This document shows positions 27,346 to 35,449 of a DNA stretch of 64,000 nt, one piece after another. Origin of the DNA: Calditrichia bacterium (GTDB lineage Bacteria > Calditrichota > Calditrichia > Calditrichales > J004); the NCBI GenBank assembly GCA_020635035.1, contig JACKAO010000003.1:1-64000 (forward strand). Direction: 5' to 3'. The translations under genes were made by a program, and so were the position numbers. The notes under the pieces are model-generated. The model was not told where the DNA came from. It saw nothing but the letters and a program-made list of their open reading frames with translations, and did not search any database. Every line of letters starts with the position of its first letter. Positions within the stretch are counted from its first letter, which is position 1.

Positions 27346-28485
27346 ATGCGATTAAAGAAGGTTCTAAAAATGTCACTTTATATAATGTTTGGACTGCTCG
27401 CTTTTGCAGTCACCGGAGCAATTTTATTTGTAAGTTTTTATCCGACATTTGGTGCTTCTCAGCCAGATGTAAAGATTGAGAAGTTTTACCAGACCGGGCA
27501 CTATAGTGATGGTGTTTTTGTCAACCAAATCCCTACTTCACTGGATATGAGTTTTTCAAAGTCACTCTCTATTCTCAAAGATTTTGCGTCAGGTACTCCG
27601 CACAGTAAACCTGAAAAACCCTTACCTGTCATTCCGGTGGATTCACTGACGATCGCTTCGAAAAATGATTCACTTTTAAGACTGACCTGGTTTGGACATT
27701 CGGCGTTTCTTTTGGAAATTGCCGGTAAAAATATTCTGTTAGATCCGATGTTTGGTGATGTACCTGCGCCGCATCCCTGGCTGGGTTCAAAAAGATTTAC
27801 GGAAGGCTTGCCAATTGAAATCGAAAAACTGCCATTCATTGATGCGGTTTTATTTTCACACGACCATTATGATCACCTGGATTATGGTTCAATTTTGAAA
27901 TTAAAGGATAAAGTCGGGCATTTTTTCGTTCCGCTTGGTGTGGGTGCGCACCTTCTTAAGTGGGGTGTTGATTCTGCCAGGATTTCTGAGCATGACTGGT
28001 GGTCAGAAGCAAGCTTTGATAACCTGAAGTTTGTCTGTACTCCGGCCAGGCATTTTTCCGGGCGGGGTATACTTGACAGAAACGCCACTTTGTGGGCATC
28101 TTGGGTGATTCAATCGGTTGATCATACAATATATTTCAGCGGAGATAGCGGTTACGGGCCCCATTTTAAGGAGATAGGTGAGAAATACGGACCTTTTGAT
28201 TTTGCAATGATGGAGTGCGGACAATATGACCTGCGCTGGGAAAATATCCACATGCTGCCCGAGCAAACTGCGCAAGCTGCAGTTGATTTGCAGGCAAAAA
28301 GAATGATGCCTATCCATTGGGGCGCATTTATACTGGCACTGCATCCCTGGAAAGATCCGGTTGAAAGAGTCACGAAAAAAGCACAGGAATTAAATATGGC
28401 CATTACAGTGCCGCAAATCGGAGAACAAATAAATCTTGATAATCCGCAAGTTATAAAGATGGAGTGGTGGGTTTCTTTAAAGTGA
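27346..28485 (+). CDS. MBL-fold metallohydrolase, NAPE-PLD/UlaG-like, membrane-anchored
   Basis: A 379-aa hydrolase with an N-terminal helix (residues ~10-32) that could be a signal anchor. The metallo-beta-lactamase motif 'SHDHYDHLD' (HxHxDH) is present, together with 'TWFGHSAFLLEIAGKNILLDP', 'TPARHFSGRG', 'YFSGDSGY' and 'PIHWGAF', the arrangement of NAPE-hydrolysing phospholipase D-like and L-ascorbate lactonase-like proteins. It is probably a phosphodiesterase or lipid hydrolase in the envelope. The next gene overlaps its stop codon by 4 bp (GTGA), so the two are translationally coupled. Confidence 0.88.
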   Translation: MRLKKVLKMSLYIMFGLLAFAVTGAILFVSFYPTFGASQPDVKIEKFYQTGHYSDGVFVNQIPTSLDMSFSKSLSILKDFASGTPHSKPEKPLPVIPVDSLTIASKNDSLLRLTWFGHSAFLLEIAGKNILLDPMFGDVPAPHPWLGSKRFTEGLPIEIEKLPFIDAVLFSHDHYDHLDYGSILKLKDKVGHFFVPLGVGAHLLKWGVDSARISEHDWWSEASFDNLKFVCTPARHFSGRGILDRNATLWASWVIQSVDHTIYFSGDSGYGPHFKEIGEKYGPFDFAMMECGQYDLRWENIHMLPEQTAQAAVDLQAKRMMPIHWGAFILALHPWKDPVERVTKKAQELNMAITVPQIGEQINLDNPQVIKMEWWVSLK

Positions 28486-29489
28486 AAAAGCTCCTTCTTA
28501 TATCCTATATTCTGGTTCTGATGATCGCGGTGTTTCTTGAATCATGTTCTACCATTGACTATATGTCGATCAAAAACGGGCCCGCATATGGGCGATCGAA
28601 TCATGCAGATACAATCAGCCTTTTAACCTATAACATTAAAGCCATTTATGATAAAGAAGAAGGCCAGGTAGATTCATTGATGCAATATATAAACAAAAGT
28701 ACATTTGATTTTGTATTGTTCCAGGAGTTATTTGATGAAAGCACCCGAGATGAAATTATTGATAAAACAGATACATCGTTTTATAAAACAATAATTTCCC
28801 GTGTTGATTATAATTCTTTTCCTGAGTTGATTTTTCAGGATGCCGGATTGTATCTGATGGCGCATTATCCAAGGGTTGATCTGTCAGACATTAATTTTGC
28901 TGATGATATCAAAAATTCAAACGGTATTATTCATAAAATCCTTGATAAAGAAATGTCTAAAACCAACGATTTTTTGGCAAACAAATCGGTAATGGGCTCA
29001 CTTTTTAATCTTGGCGATTCAACTTTTCTGTTTTTATTCAATACACATGTGCAGGCAATCGGCAGGCGAGAACATAAGCTTTTCCAGATACAGCAGATTT
29101 ATTCATTTATCCAAAATTCGGTAGCAGCAGTTATAAAAAAGGGGGTAGCCGGATCACCTCTGAACATGATTGTAATATTGGCGGGTGATTTTAATAATAA
29201 TGCTTATAGCCACGAAACATATTCAATTTTGCTGGAGACGCTTGGTAATCCGCGTGATTTGCACATGGAGCACAACGGCAATAAAGAAGAATATACTTTC
29301 AGATTTGGTTCGGGAAGGGGCTCAAGGAGATTTGATTATATTTTTTCTTACGACAAGATTTCCAATTATAATTTTAAAAAAGTGTCGGTAGATTACATAA
29401 ATACAAAGGATATTAAAGACGCACAGAACAGAAGTATTTCGGATCATAGTGCACTAAAAACTCAACTAAATTTTGACAGGAAAGATTAA
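28482..29489 (+). CDS. Endonuclease/exonuclease/phosphatase-family lipoprotein
   Basis: The start is taken as the GTG at 28482, which overlaps the upstream stop as GTGA and begins a lipoprotein signal (MKKLLLISYILVLMIAVFLESC); a longer frame from 28464 adds six residues. The EEP fold is clear: 'LTYNIKAIYD', 'VLFQELFDEST', 'LFLFNTHVQA', 'ILAGDFNNN', 'RRFDYIFSYD' and 'SISDHSAL'. Family members cleave phosphodiesters in DNA, inositol phosphates or sphingomyelin. Lipidation and coupling to an NAPE-PLD-like hydrolase favour a phospholipid substrate, but this is inference. The next gene overlaps it by 1 bp. Confidence 0.85.
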   Translation: MKKLLLISYILVLMIAVFLESCSTIDYMSIKNGPAYGRSNHADTISLLTYNIKAIYDKEEGQVDSLMQYINKSTFDFVLFQELFDESTRDEIIDKTDTSFYKTIISRVDYNSFPELIFQDAGLYLMAHYPRVDLSDINFADDIKNSNGIIHKILDKEMSKTNDFLANKSVMGSLFNLGDSTFLFLFNTHVQAIGRREHKLFQIQQIYSFIQNSVAAVIKKGVAGSPLNMIVILAGDFNNNAYSHETYSILLETLGNPRDLHMEHNGNKEEYTFRFGSGRGSRRFDYIFSYDKISNYNFKKVSVDYINTKDIKDAQNRSISDHSALKTQLNFDRKD

Positions 29490-30151
29490 TGAAGATCAAG
29501 GCAATAATCACAGGTGCCACTGGTATGGTAGGTGAAGGGGTGTTGTATGAATGTCTTAAACATCCGGATGTTGAAGCAGTGCTTGTTGTTAATCGTCGTC
29601 CGTGCGGCCTGGCAGATAAAAAACTAAATGAAATCATTCATGCTGATTTTAGTGACCTGTCAGCCATCGAAGACAAACTTTCCGGTTATAATGCCTGTTT
29701 CTTTTGTTCCGGCGTTTCATCGGTTGGAATGAAAGAAGATAAATATACACAGCTTACGTACGATCTGACACTTTCATTTGCTAAGACGCTTAAACAGCTG
29801 AATCCGGAAATTACGTTTAACTATGTTTCCGGTGCAGGTACAGATAGTACTGAAAAAGGAAAAGCCATGTGGGCGCGTGTTAAAGGCAAAACAGAAAATG
29901 ATCTTTTAAAGATGTTCAATTCTGCATATATGTTTCGTCCGGGCTACATTCAGCCGACAAAGGGATTAAAGAATGCTTATAAAGTATATAAAATTTTTGC
30001 ACCTGCTTATCCAATTTTAAGAGCTCTTTTTCCTAAATATGTGGGTACGCTCGAAGAAATTGGATTAGCTATGATAAACAGTGCACTTAAAGGATATCCA
30101 AAAAAAGTGCTCGAGATTGTTGATATCAGGGATCTTGCTATAAAGGAATAG
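29489..30151 (+). CDS. NAD(P)-binding epimerase-like protein (atypical SDR)
   Basis: A 220-aa Rossmann-fold protein beginning 'AIITGATGMVGEGVLYECL', a glycine-rich nucleotide-binding loop. It then has 'VLVVNRRP', 'ADFSDL', 'CFFCSGVSSVGM' and 'FNYVSGAGTDSTEKGKAMWARVKGKTE', the layout of NmrA/YbjT-like atypical SDRs. It overlaps the EEP lipoprotein gene by 1 bp (TAATG), giving a three-gene unit. Same broad family as 5074-5739 but only distantly alike. Substrate unknown. Confidence 0.84.
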   Translation: MKIKAIITGATGMVGEGVLYECLKHPDVEAVLVVNRRPCGLADKKLNEIIHADFSDLSAIEDKLSGYNACFFCSGVSSVGMKEDKYTQLTYDLTLSFAKTLKQLNPEITFNYVSGAGTDSTEKGKAMWARVKGKTENDLLKMFNSAYMFRPGYIQPTKGLKNAYKVYKIFAPAYPILRALFPKYVGTLEEIGLAMINSALKGYPKKVLEIVDIRDLAIKE

Positions 30152-30166
30152 CGCGGGTTTTATCAG

Positions 30167-30913
30167 TTAACTCTTCCGTTGTCTGACCACTTCATACAAA
30201 ACAACTGCTGAAGCCACTGAAGCATTCAGCGATTCGATCTTGCCAAATTGCGGGATTGTGATTTTTCCTGTACATATTTTTGCAATGTTTTTGCGGACTC
30301 CTTCACCTTCGCTGCCAATCACAAGTGCTAAAGGTTTTTTCAGATTGGTGTCGTACATAGATTTTTCTGAACCGGGCATCAATGCCCAGGTATTGATACC
30401 TGTGCCATTTAAACTGTCAATAGCGGTATATAGATCGTTAACCTGGAAAATAGGAAGGTGGAATAAAGCACCAGCTGAAGTTTTAGCAACCGTCGCGTTT
30501 AGCTGGGCCGAACCTTTCTCAGGAAGAATTATGGCATTAACCCCGGCAATCTCTGCGGTTCTGATGATGGCGCCCATATTATGCGGATCCTGAACCTGGT
30601 CCATGATCAGTAAAAATGGATTTTCAATGTTGCGGATAAAAGAAAACAGTTCAATCTGGTCATTTAAATGGAGTGCTTCAGCTTTTGCAGCAATACCCTG
30701 ATGCACCACTGGCCCGGTCAGCTTTTGAATATCATTCTTTGGAATAGTCTTTATCGGGATGTTTTTTCTCTCTGCAAGACGTAAAATCTGGTTTACAATT
30801 TTTCCGGAAGAATCATGTGCAATATAAATGGATAAAACCCGGTAATTGGATCGCAGTAATTCCGTTACTGGCTGACGCCCGTATATGATCTGATATTCAG
30901 GATTTGCTGTCAT
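30167..30913 (-). CDS. rlmB: 23S rRNA (guanosine-2'-O-)-methyltransferase RlmB (TrmH/SpoU family)
   Basis: A 248-aa SPOUT-fold methyltransferase. The N-terminal substrate-binding domain opens 'IIYGRQPVTELLRS', diagnostic of RlmB-type proteins, which methylate G2251 of 23S rRNA using SAM. The three SPOUT motifs are present: 'DPHNMGAIIRTAEIAGV' (motif 1), 'LVIGSEGEGV' (motif 2) and 'IPQFGKIESLNASVASAVVLYE' (motif 3, including the knotted Asn). Length matches the family. It lies 9 bp downstream of the DUF190 gene and may share its transcript. No ribosome binding site is obvious. Confidence 0.93.
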   Translation of the reverse strand: MTANPEYQIIYGRQPVTELLRSNYRVLSIYIAHDSSGKIVNQILRLAERKNIPIKTIPKNDIQKLTGPVVHQGIAAKAEALHLNDQIELFSFIRNIENPFLLIMDQVQDPHNMGAIIRTAEIAGVNAIILPEKGSAQLNATVAKTSAGALFHLPIFQVNDLYTAIDSLNGTGINTWALMPGSEKSMYDTNLKKPLALVIGSEGEGVRKNIAKICTGKITIPQFGKIESLNASVASAVVLYEVVRQRKS

Positions 30914-30921
30914 TTTATCTT

Positions 30922-31266
30922 TTATTTATGGTATTTAATAATTTCAACCTGTTCAAGCGTCATAAGCACGCCGGCATCGCTTTCGGTGATCATTTCATCA
31001 AAAATTTTTATTGCCGCCCGTATTTTTTCTTCCGTGTCAACAATTTCGATTAGTATTGGCAAATCCTGTGATAATCTTAAAATTTTGGCTGTATGAATAA
31101 CCCTGCTGTTTCCGCCAAAACCCTGTATACCCCGTATCACAGTTGATCCCGCTAATCCCATCTCGTGCGCTTTTCGCACAATCGCTTCATACAAAGGGAT
31201 GCCATTAAAGCGGTCCAGTTCCCCGATAAAAATACGTAATAGTTTGCCTTTATCTTCTTTTTTCAT
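30922..31266 (-). CDS. DUF190 protein, FluC partner
   Basis: A ~114-aa member of the DUF190 family. The ATG at 31266 is chosen because AGGT lies 4 nt upstream and because the longer frame (from 31314) would overlap the channel gene and add an unusual tail. Family features are 'LLRIFIGELDRFNGIPLYEAIVRKAHEMGLAGSTVIRGIQGFG' and 'LPILIEIVDTEEKI'. DUF190 proteins are small PII-like ferredoxin folds often encoded with fluoride channels; their role is unproven. It lies 14 bp after the channel gene. Confidence 0.88.
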   Translation of the reverse strand: MKKEDKGKLLRIFIGELDRFNGIPLYEAIVRKAHEMGLAGSTVIRGIQGFGGNSRVIHTAKILRLSQDLPILIEIVDTEEKIRAAIKIFDEMITESDAGVLMTLEQVEIIKYHK

Positions 31267-31280
31267 ATTTACCTGAATGG

Positions 31281-31655
31281 TTAAATGAGTTTTGCCATGA
31301 TCATGCCGGCCCAAACAGCCAGCAATGTTAGAAAAACATTTAATCCGATATTAAGAAAAACCTGGGTGTAAAGATTTTCCTGCAGATACATGAATGTTTC
31401 GTAAGAAAAAGTTGAAAATGTCGTTAAGGCACCCATCATTCCAATTGCCAGGAAACTGCGCCACATTGGCGATAAAGTTGTTTTACCTTCACTGTAAAAA
31501 AGGAAAAAACCCAGGATAAAACTACCCAGGATATTTACCAGCAGTGTGCCATACGGAAGATTTGATCCCCAGACGCGATGAGCCCACCCGGAAATTCCAT
31601 AACGCAAGACAGCTCCAATAAAGCCACCGCTTCCTATTACAATAATTTTGAGCAT
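31281..31655 (-). CDS. crcB: Fluoride-specific ion channel FluC (CrcB)
   Basis: A 124-aa four-helix membrane protein. Family motifs are 'GGFIGAVLRYG', 'GTLLVNILGSFILGF' (with the conserved Asn) and 'GMMGALTTFSTFSYET' (the phenylalanine box and central Na+ site Thr-Thr-Phe-Ser). FluC forms an antiparallel dual-topology dimer that lets fluoride leave the cytoplasm. Only one copy is present, so a homodimer is expected. No fluoride riboswitch could be seen in the 90 bp upstream. It is followed by the DUF190 gene. Confidence 0.93.
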   Translation of the reverse strand: MLKIIVIGSGGFIGAVLRYGISGWAHRVWGSNLPYGTLLVNILGSFILGFFLFYSEGKTTLSPMWRSFLAIGMMGALTTFSTFSYETFMYLQENLYTQVFLNIGLNVFLTLLAVWAGMIMAKLI

Positions 31656-31745
31656 ATTTATGTGTTTAAAATTAATTCGGGATTATTAATTATAAGAATT
31701 GTGTAAAATTAAAAAAATAATCGTTATAAACCAGATTTTTAAAGA

Positions 31746-34406
31746 TTATTTTAGGTTTTCAATCAGATTGGAATACAGGAGGGATTTTTCCTTATTTCTG
31801 AGAAGGGCGTAAAGATTGACGAGTGTCTCCAGGGTTTGAATCCTGGATTGGTTGTATTCGCCGGGTATTTTTTCATAAATACTGAAAGCCGATTGCAGCA
31901 ATTCTTCTGCTTCGTTATAGTTTTTTAAATTTATAATGCATTTTGCAAGTGCGGTTCTGGCACGGGCGATAACATAATTATCCGGTGGCAAATACTTCTC
32001 TCTCAAGGTCAGAGCTTCGCGCAGGTATTTTTCAGCTTCAGAGTATTTTCCCTTTTTCATAAGAATACTACCCATTCCTTTTAAAGGAGAAGCCAGATAA
32101 ACCCAGGTTGAAGAATCCGCGTTCCTGTAGATATCAATCGATTTATTATAGTAGATGGCAGCACTGTCCAGGTTTTCTGTTAATAAAAAAATATCACCCT
32201 GGTAATCATAGGTGTATGCCAGGAGAATATGATCTTTTCCCAGTGTTTTCTTGCGGATCATATTTGCTCTGCGCACCGCCTGAAGTGCTTCCCCGTATTT
32301 TTTCTGCTTGCCTTTTGACCGCGATATATCCTGGTAACTCCAGGCTGTCTGTGGAGATTCAGGTCCATACAGACGGATATTCATTTTGAGTGCCATGCTG
32401 TAAAATGAATCGGCTACAGCATATTGTTCTTTTTCTTCATTTACCAAGCCAAGGTTACCATAATTTTGTATGACAAGCGGGTGATCATTTCCTAACAGTT
32501 TTTTTCGAATCTCCAATGATTCCCGGTAAAGTTTCAGAGAACTGTCCAGGTTACTCATGGCATACTGAACACTTCCCTGGTTGTTAATGCTTTCTGCAAC
32601 ATCAATACTTTCATATCCAAACAACCTTTTTCGCATATTCAGCGACAGATTGTTCAGCGAATCAGCTGCAGTGTAATCACCTTTTTCCAATAATATCCAG
32701 GCTAAGTCATTATAACCTAAAGCAAGATCGGGATGATCACCATGATGTAATGATTTGCTGATTTCAATTTTCTGCCTTATGGTAACTTCAGACGAATCAT
32801 ATTTTCCAAGTTCATAATAAAGTTTATTCAAGGTGCTCAATGTTTCCGATACTTCTTCATTGTTAATTCCAAACAAATTTTTACGTAAAGCCAGGGATTC
32901 TTTTATCAGGGGTTCAGCACGATCGTATTTGCCCAGATTTATATAAACATTGGCGATTGTATAAAGCAGTGCCGCTTTTATCTCTGGTTGGTCCGTTAAC
33001 TCCGAAGTTAGATTTTTTGCACCACGATCCAGCAATTCCAGGGCACTGATATCTTCACCACGGGTCTGCCCGGGATCAGCAATTTCAAATAATCCGCTCA
33101 TAAAAGATGCAATCTGGCTCGCTTTTTCTGCTTCTGCCTGTGCTTTATCGCGCTCGAATGCCAGTTGTATGGTATAAAATGAGCTTAATCCAATTATAAA
33201 AATTAGCAGGATGGAAACAACAGAAAGACCCATCCGGTGTCGTTTCGCATATTTTTTTATCCTGTAAATAATTGTGGCATTTGTTGCCTTTACCGGCTTA
33301 CCGTCCATAAAATTCGTCAGATCTTCAAAAAAGGCATCCACAGTCAGATAACGAAGGCCAGCTTCCGGATTCAAAGCTTTTGCTGTAATTTTTTCAAGAT
33401 CGGATTTAAACAATTTTTTAAGATCACGCACCGATTGATGACGCAGATGTGCCATTTCTGAAATTTTTTGCAGATCAATATCACTTAGTTTTTCAGGCAG
33501 CCTGTTGCTAATAATGTTTTCAATTTCATTGATCGATTTACCGGTCAGGTCAAAAGGTCTGTTTCCTTTCAGCAGTTCAAATAATACAACACCAAGCTGA
33601 TAGATATCCGAAGAGATCGATGCCATCCCGCTTTTAAGCTGCTCCGGTGCGGCATATTCCGGTGTTAAAATGTGATGGCCGGCTTGTGTCAGCTGCGACG
33701 ATTCTTCATCTTTTTCGTCCAAAAGGCGGGCAATTCCAAAGTCGAGCAGTTTTATTTTTCCGTCGTCGGTAACAAAAATATTACCGGGTTTCAGGTCACG
33801 ATGGATGATCAGATTACGATGCGCGTAACTTATGGTTTCCAACACATTTAGCATAAGTTTAAGGCGCAGGGTTGTGTTTAATTTATGTATGTCGCAGTAT
33901 TTATTGATGGGTAAGCCGGAGATATATTCCATTGTGAAGTAAGGACGACCATCAGGTGTGAGACCACCATCATAAAGGCGGGCTATGTTGGGGTGATGAA
34001 GCCGTGCCAGAATTTGCCTTTCACGGTTAAAACGCCGGATAACCTGCTCGGAGTCCAGCCCCTTTTTTATTACTTTTAAAGCAACCCGCCGCTCAAAATG
34101 GCCGTCACTACGTTCTGCAAGGTATACGCTGCCCATCCCGCCATCTGCTATTTTTTTCAGAATGCGGTAAGCGCCGATTTGTTTTCCTTCAAGGTCCGGG
34201 TTTTCATTCAATTTAAGTGAATCGATGGCAATGCCATTCAAAATATCCGGGATATCTTCGTCGGCTTGTAATAAAGAAAGCAATTCGTCTAAGAGCTCAC
34301 TATCCCCGGCGCATTTTTGCTCAAGGAACGTTTTTCTTTCAGCAGGTTCAATTGTTACTGCCTGTTCAAACAGGGTTTGGATTTTATCCCAGCGGTCTTT
34401 TGTCAT
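31746..34406 (-). CDS. Transmembrane Ser/Thr protein kinase with C-terminal TPR repeats
   Basis: An 886-aa Hanks-type kinase. Residues 1-75 are the helical preamble typical of the ECF-linked kinases of Planctomycetes, Acidobacteria and FCB ('WDKIQTLFEQAV', 'RKTFLEQKCAGDSELLDELLSLL'). The kinase domain (~84-370) has 'GGMGSVYLAE', the VAIK-equivalent 'VALKVIKKG', catalytic 'HRDLKPGNI', 'DFGIA' and 'TPEYAAPEQ'. One membrane helix follows (~393-413), then ~10 tetratricopeptide repeats (~470-880) outside the membrane. It lies 78 bp downstream of an ECF sigma gene, so it probably acts in the same signalling circuit. Typical targets are unknown. Confidence 0.93.
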   Translation of the reverse strand: MTKDRWDKIQTLFEQAVTIEPAERKTFLEQKCAGDSELLDELLSLLQADEDIPDILNGIAIDSLKLNENPDLEGKQIGAYRILKKIADGGMGSVYLAERSDGHFERRVALKVIKKGLDSEQVIRRFNRERQILARLHHPNIARLYDGGLTPDGRPYFTMEYISGLPINKYCDIHKLNTTLRLKLMLNVLETISYAHRNLIIHRDLKPGNIFVTDDGKIKLLDFGIARLLDEKDEESSQLTQAGHHILTPEYAAPEQLKSGMASISSDIYQLGVVLFELLKGNRPFDLTGKSINEIENIISNRLPEKLSDIDLQKISEMAHLRHQSVRDLKKLFKSDLEKITAKALNPEAGLRYLTVDAFFEDLTNFMDGKPVKATNATIIYRIKKYAKRHRMGLSVVSILLIFIIGLSSFYTIQLAFERDKAQAEAEKASQIASFMSGLFEIADPGQTRGEDISALELLDRGAKNLTSELTDQPEIKAALLYTIANVYINLGKYDRAEPLIKESLALRKNLFGINNEEVSETLSTLNKLYYELGKYDSSEVTIRQKIEISKSLHHGDHPDLALGYNDLAWILLEKGDYTAADSLNNLSLNMRKRLFGYESIDVAESINNQGSVQYAMSNLDSSLKLYRESLEIRKKLLGNDHPLVIQNYGNLGLVNEEKEQYAVADSFYSMALKMNIRLYGPESPQTAWSYQDISRSKGKQKKYGEALQAVRRANMIRKKTLGKDHILLAYTYDYQGDIFLLTENLDSAAIYYNKSIDIYRNADSSTWVYLASPLKGMGSILMKKGKYSEAEKYLREALTLREKYLPPDNYVIARARTALAKCIINLKNYNEAEELLQSAFSIYEKIPGEYNQSRIQTLETLVNLYALLRNKEKSLLYSNLIENLK

Positions 34407-34484
34407 TATAATCGGATTTGTTCGTTAAATATGGCGGTTCAATTTTTATACGCATAAAAACGCACTAAAAGTGTTAAAATTATT

Positions 34485-35063
34485 TTATAAATTTTTCTTA
34501 ATTTCCCGGCTGAGCCAGGCACGTGCCAGTCGCCAGTCCAAACGCACCGTTGGTACAGATACATTTAACACTTCGGCAATTTCTTCCTGAGTCAGTCCTG
34601 CAAAAAAACGAAGTTCAACTACTTTGCTTTGCCGCTCGTTCAGTTGTGTGAGTCTATCCAGTGCTTCATCCAGAATCAGCATTTCTTCTGCACGCGTTTC
34701 CCTGATAAAGATATCTTCGTTGAAAGTGGCCAGAATTTCACCGCTCCCGCGTTTTTCTGCCAGGCGGCTTTTTGCATAATTGATCAATATCCGGCGCATT
34801 GCCTGGGCACAAATGGCAAAAAAATGTGCACGATTTTTCCAGTTTGTATTTTTTTGATCAACAAGCTTTAGATAAGCTTCATGCACAAGTGCTGTTGTAT
34901 TTAGGGTGTGATCGGCGCGTTCACGTCTTAACTGGTTATGCGCCATTTTCTGCAGATCATCATAAACAACCGGTAAAAGCTGATCCACTACATCAGCCTG
35001 GCCTTCGGTTATCTGGTTAAGCATCAGAGTTACAGCATTTTCAGAGTTTGCGAAGTTATCCAT
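34485..35063 (-). CDS. ECF-type RNA polymerase sigma factor (Sigma70_ECF, kinase-linked group)
   Basis: A 192-aa ECF sigma factor. Region 2 is 'VVYDDLQKMAHNQLRRERADHTLNTTALVHEAYLKL...RAHFFAICAQAMRRILINYAK', and region 4 is the helix-turn-helix 'LNERQSKVVELRFFAGLTQEEIAEVLNVSVPTVRLDWRLARAWLSREI'. The 'NTTALVHEAYLKLV' signature places it in the group usually encoded next to TPR-bearing Ser/Thr kinases instead of anti-sigma factors, as here. No anti-sigma gene is present. Divergent from the 2446-aa secreted protein gene, which is a possible target. Confidence 0.92.
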   Translation of the reverse strand: MDNFANSENAVTLMLNQITEGQADVVDQLLPVVYDDLQKMAHNQLRRERADHTLNTTALVHEAYLKLVDQKNTNWKNRAHFFAICAQAMRRILINYAKSRLAEKRGSGEILATFNEDIFIRETRAEEMLILDEALDRLTQLNERQSKVVELRFFAGLTQEEIAEVLNVSVPTVRLDWRLARAWLSREIKKNL

Positions 35064-35449
35064 AGCGGGTATAGGTTTTCCTTATTGATTCGTTCAACAG
35101 TTAACGTAAAATTTTAAGTTAAAAATCCAAAAAGTGATTTAATCCCGAAATAATGCAATTAGAATACCATATTTTTTAAAATTATCACTTTTAACAGAAT
35201 TTTATGCGTTTAATGATAGTTACTAAAAAAAAGATCGTTAAGATTAACACATTCAATATTTTTTGGTCTTCCGAAAGATGATTTTGTAAGTTAAACTGTT
35301 CCACCAGCTCTTACTTGTTCAATAGTAAACAATTATTGAAACTCTTTTTATTGCGACAGACCTGAATATATTCATCCTATTTCCATTCAATTTTCGCGTT
35401 TTAAAAAATATATTTTTTATTACTCATTAATTTCATACAGGAGGTCCAA
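35064..35449. other. Divergent promoter region between sigma factor and giant secreted protein
   Basis: 386 bp with no gene. It is AT-rich and has a small inverted repeat, TTCAATA (35318-35324) with TATTGAA (35334-35340), about 110 bp before the plus-strand start. A strong Shine-Dalgarno, AGGAGGT, is at 35439-35445. No promoter hexamers could be assigned with confidence. Confidence 0.5.
35439..35445 (+). promoter_or_regulatory. Strong Shine-Dalgarno of the giant secreted protein
   Basis: AGGAGGT ends 4 nt before the ATG at 35450. It is the closest match to the full anti-Shine-Dalgarno complement noted in the window, which suggests high translation. Confidence 0.8.

Noticed and set aside
31656..31745. 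Possible fluoride riboswitch before the FluC gene
   Set aside because: The short AT-rich leader lacks the conserved GGNGAUGG-type pseudoknot elements.
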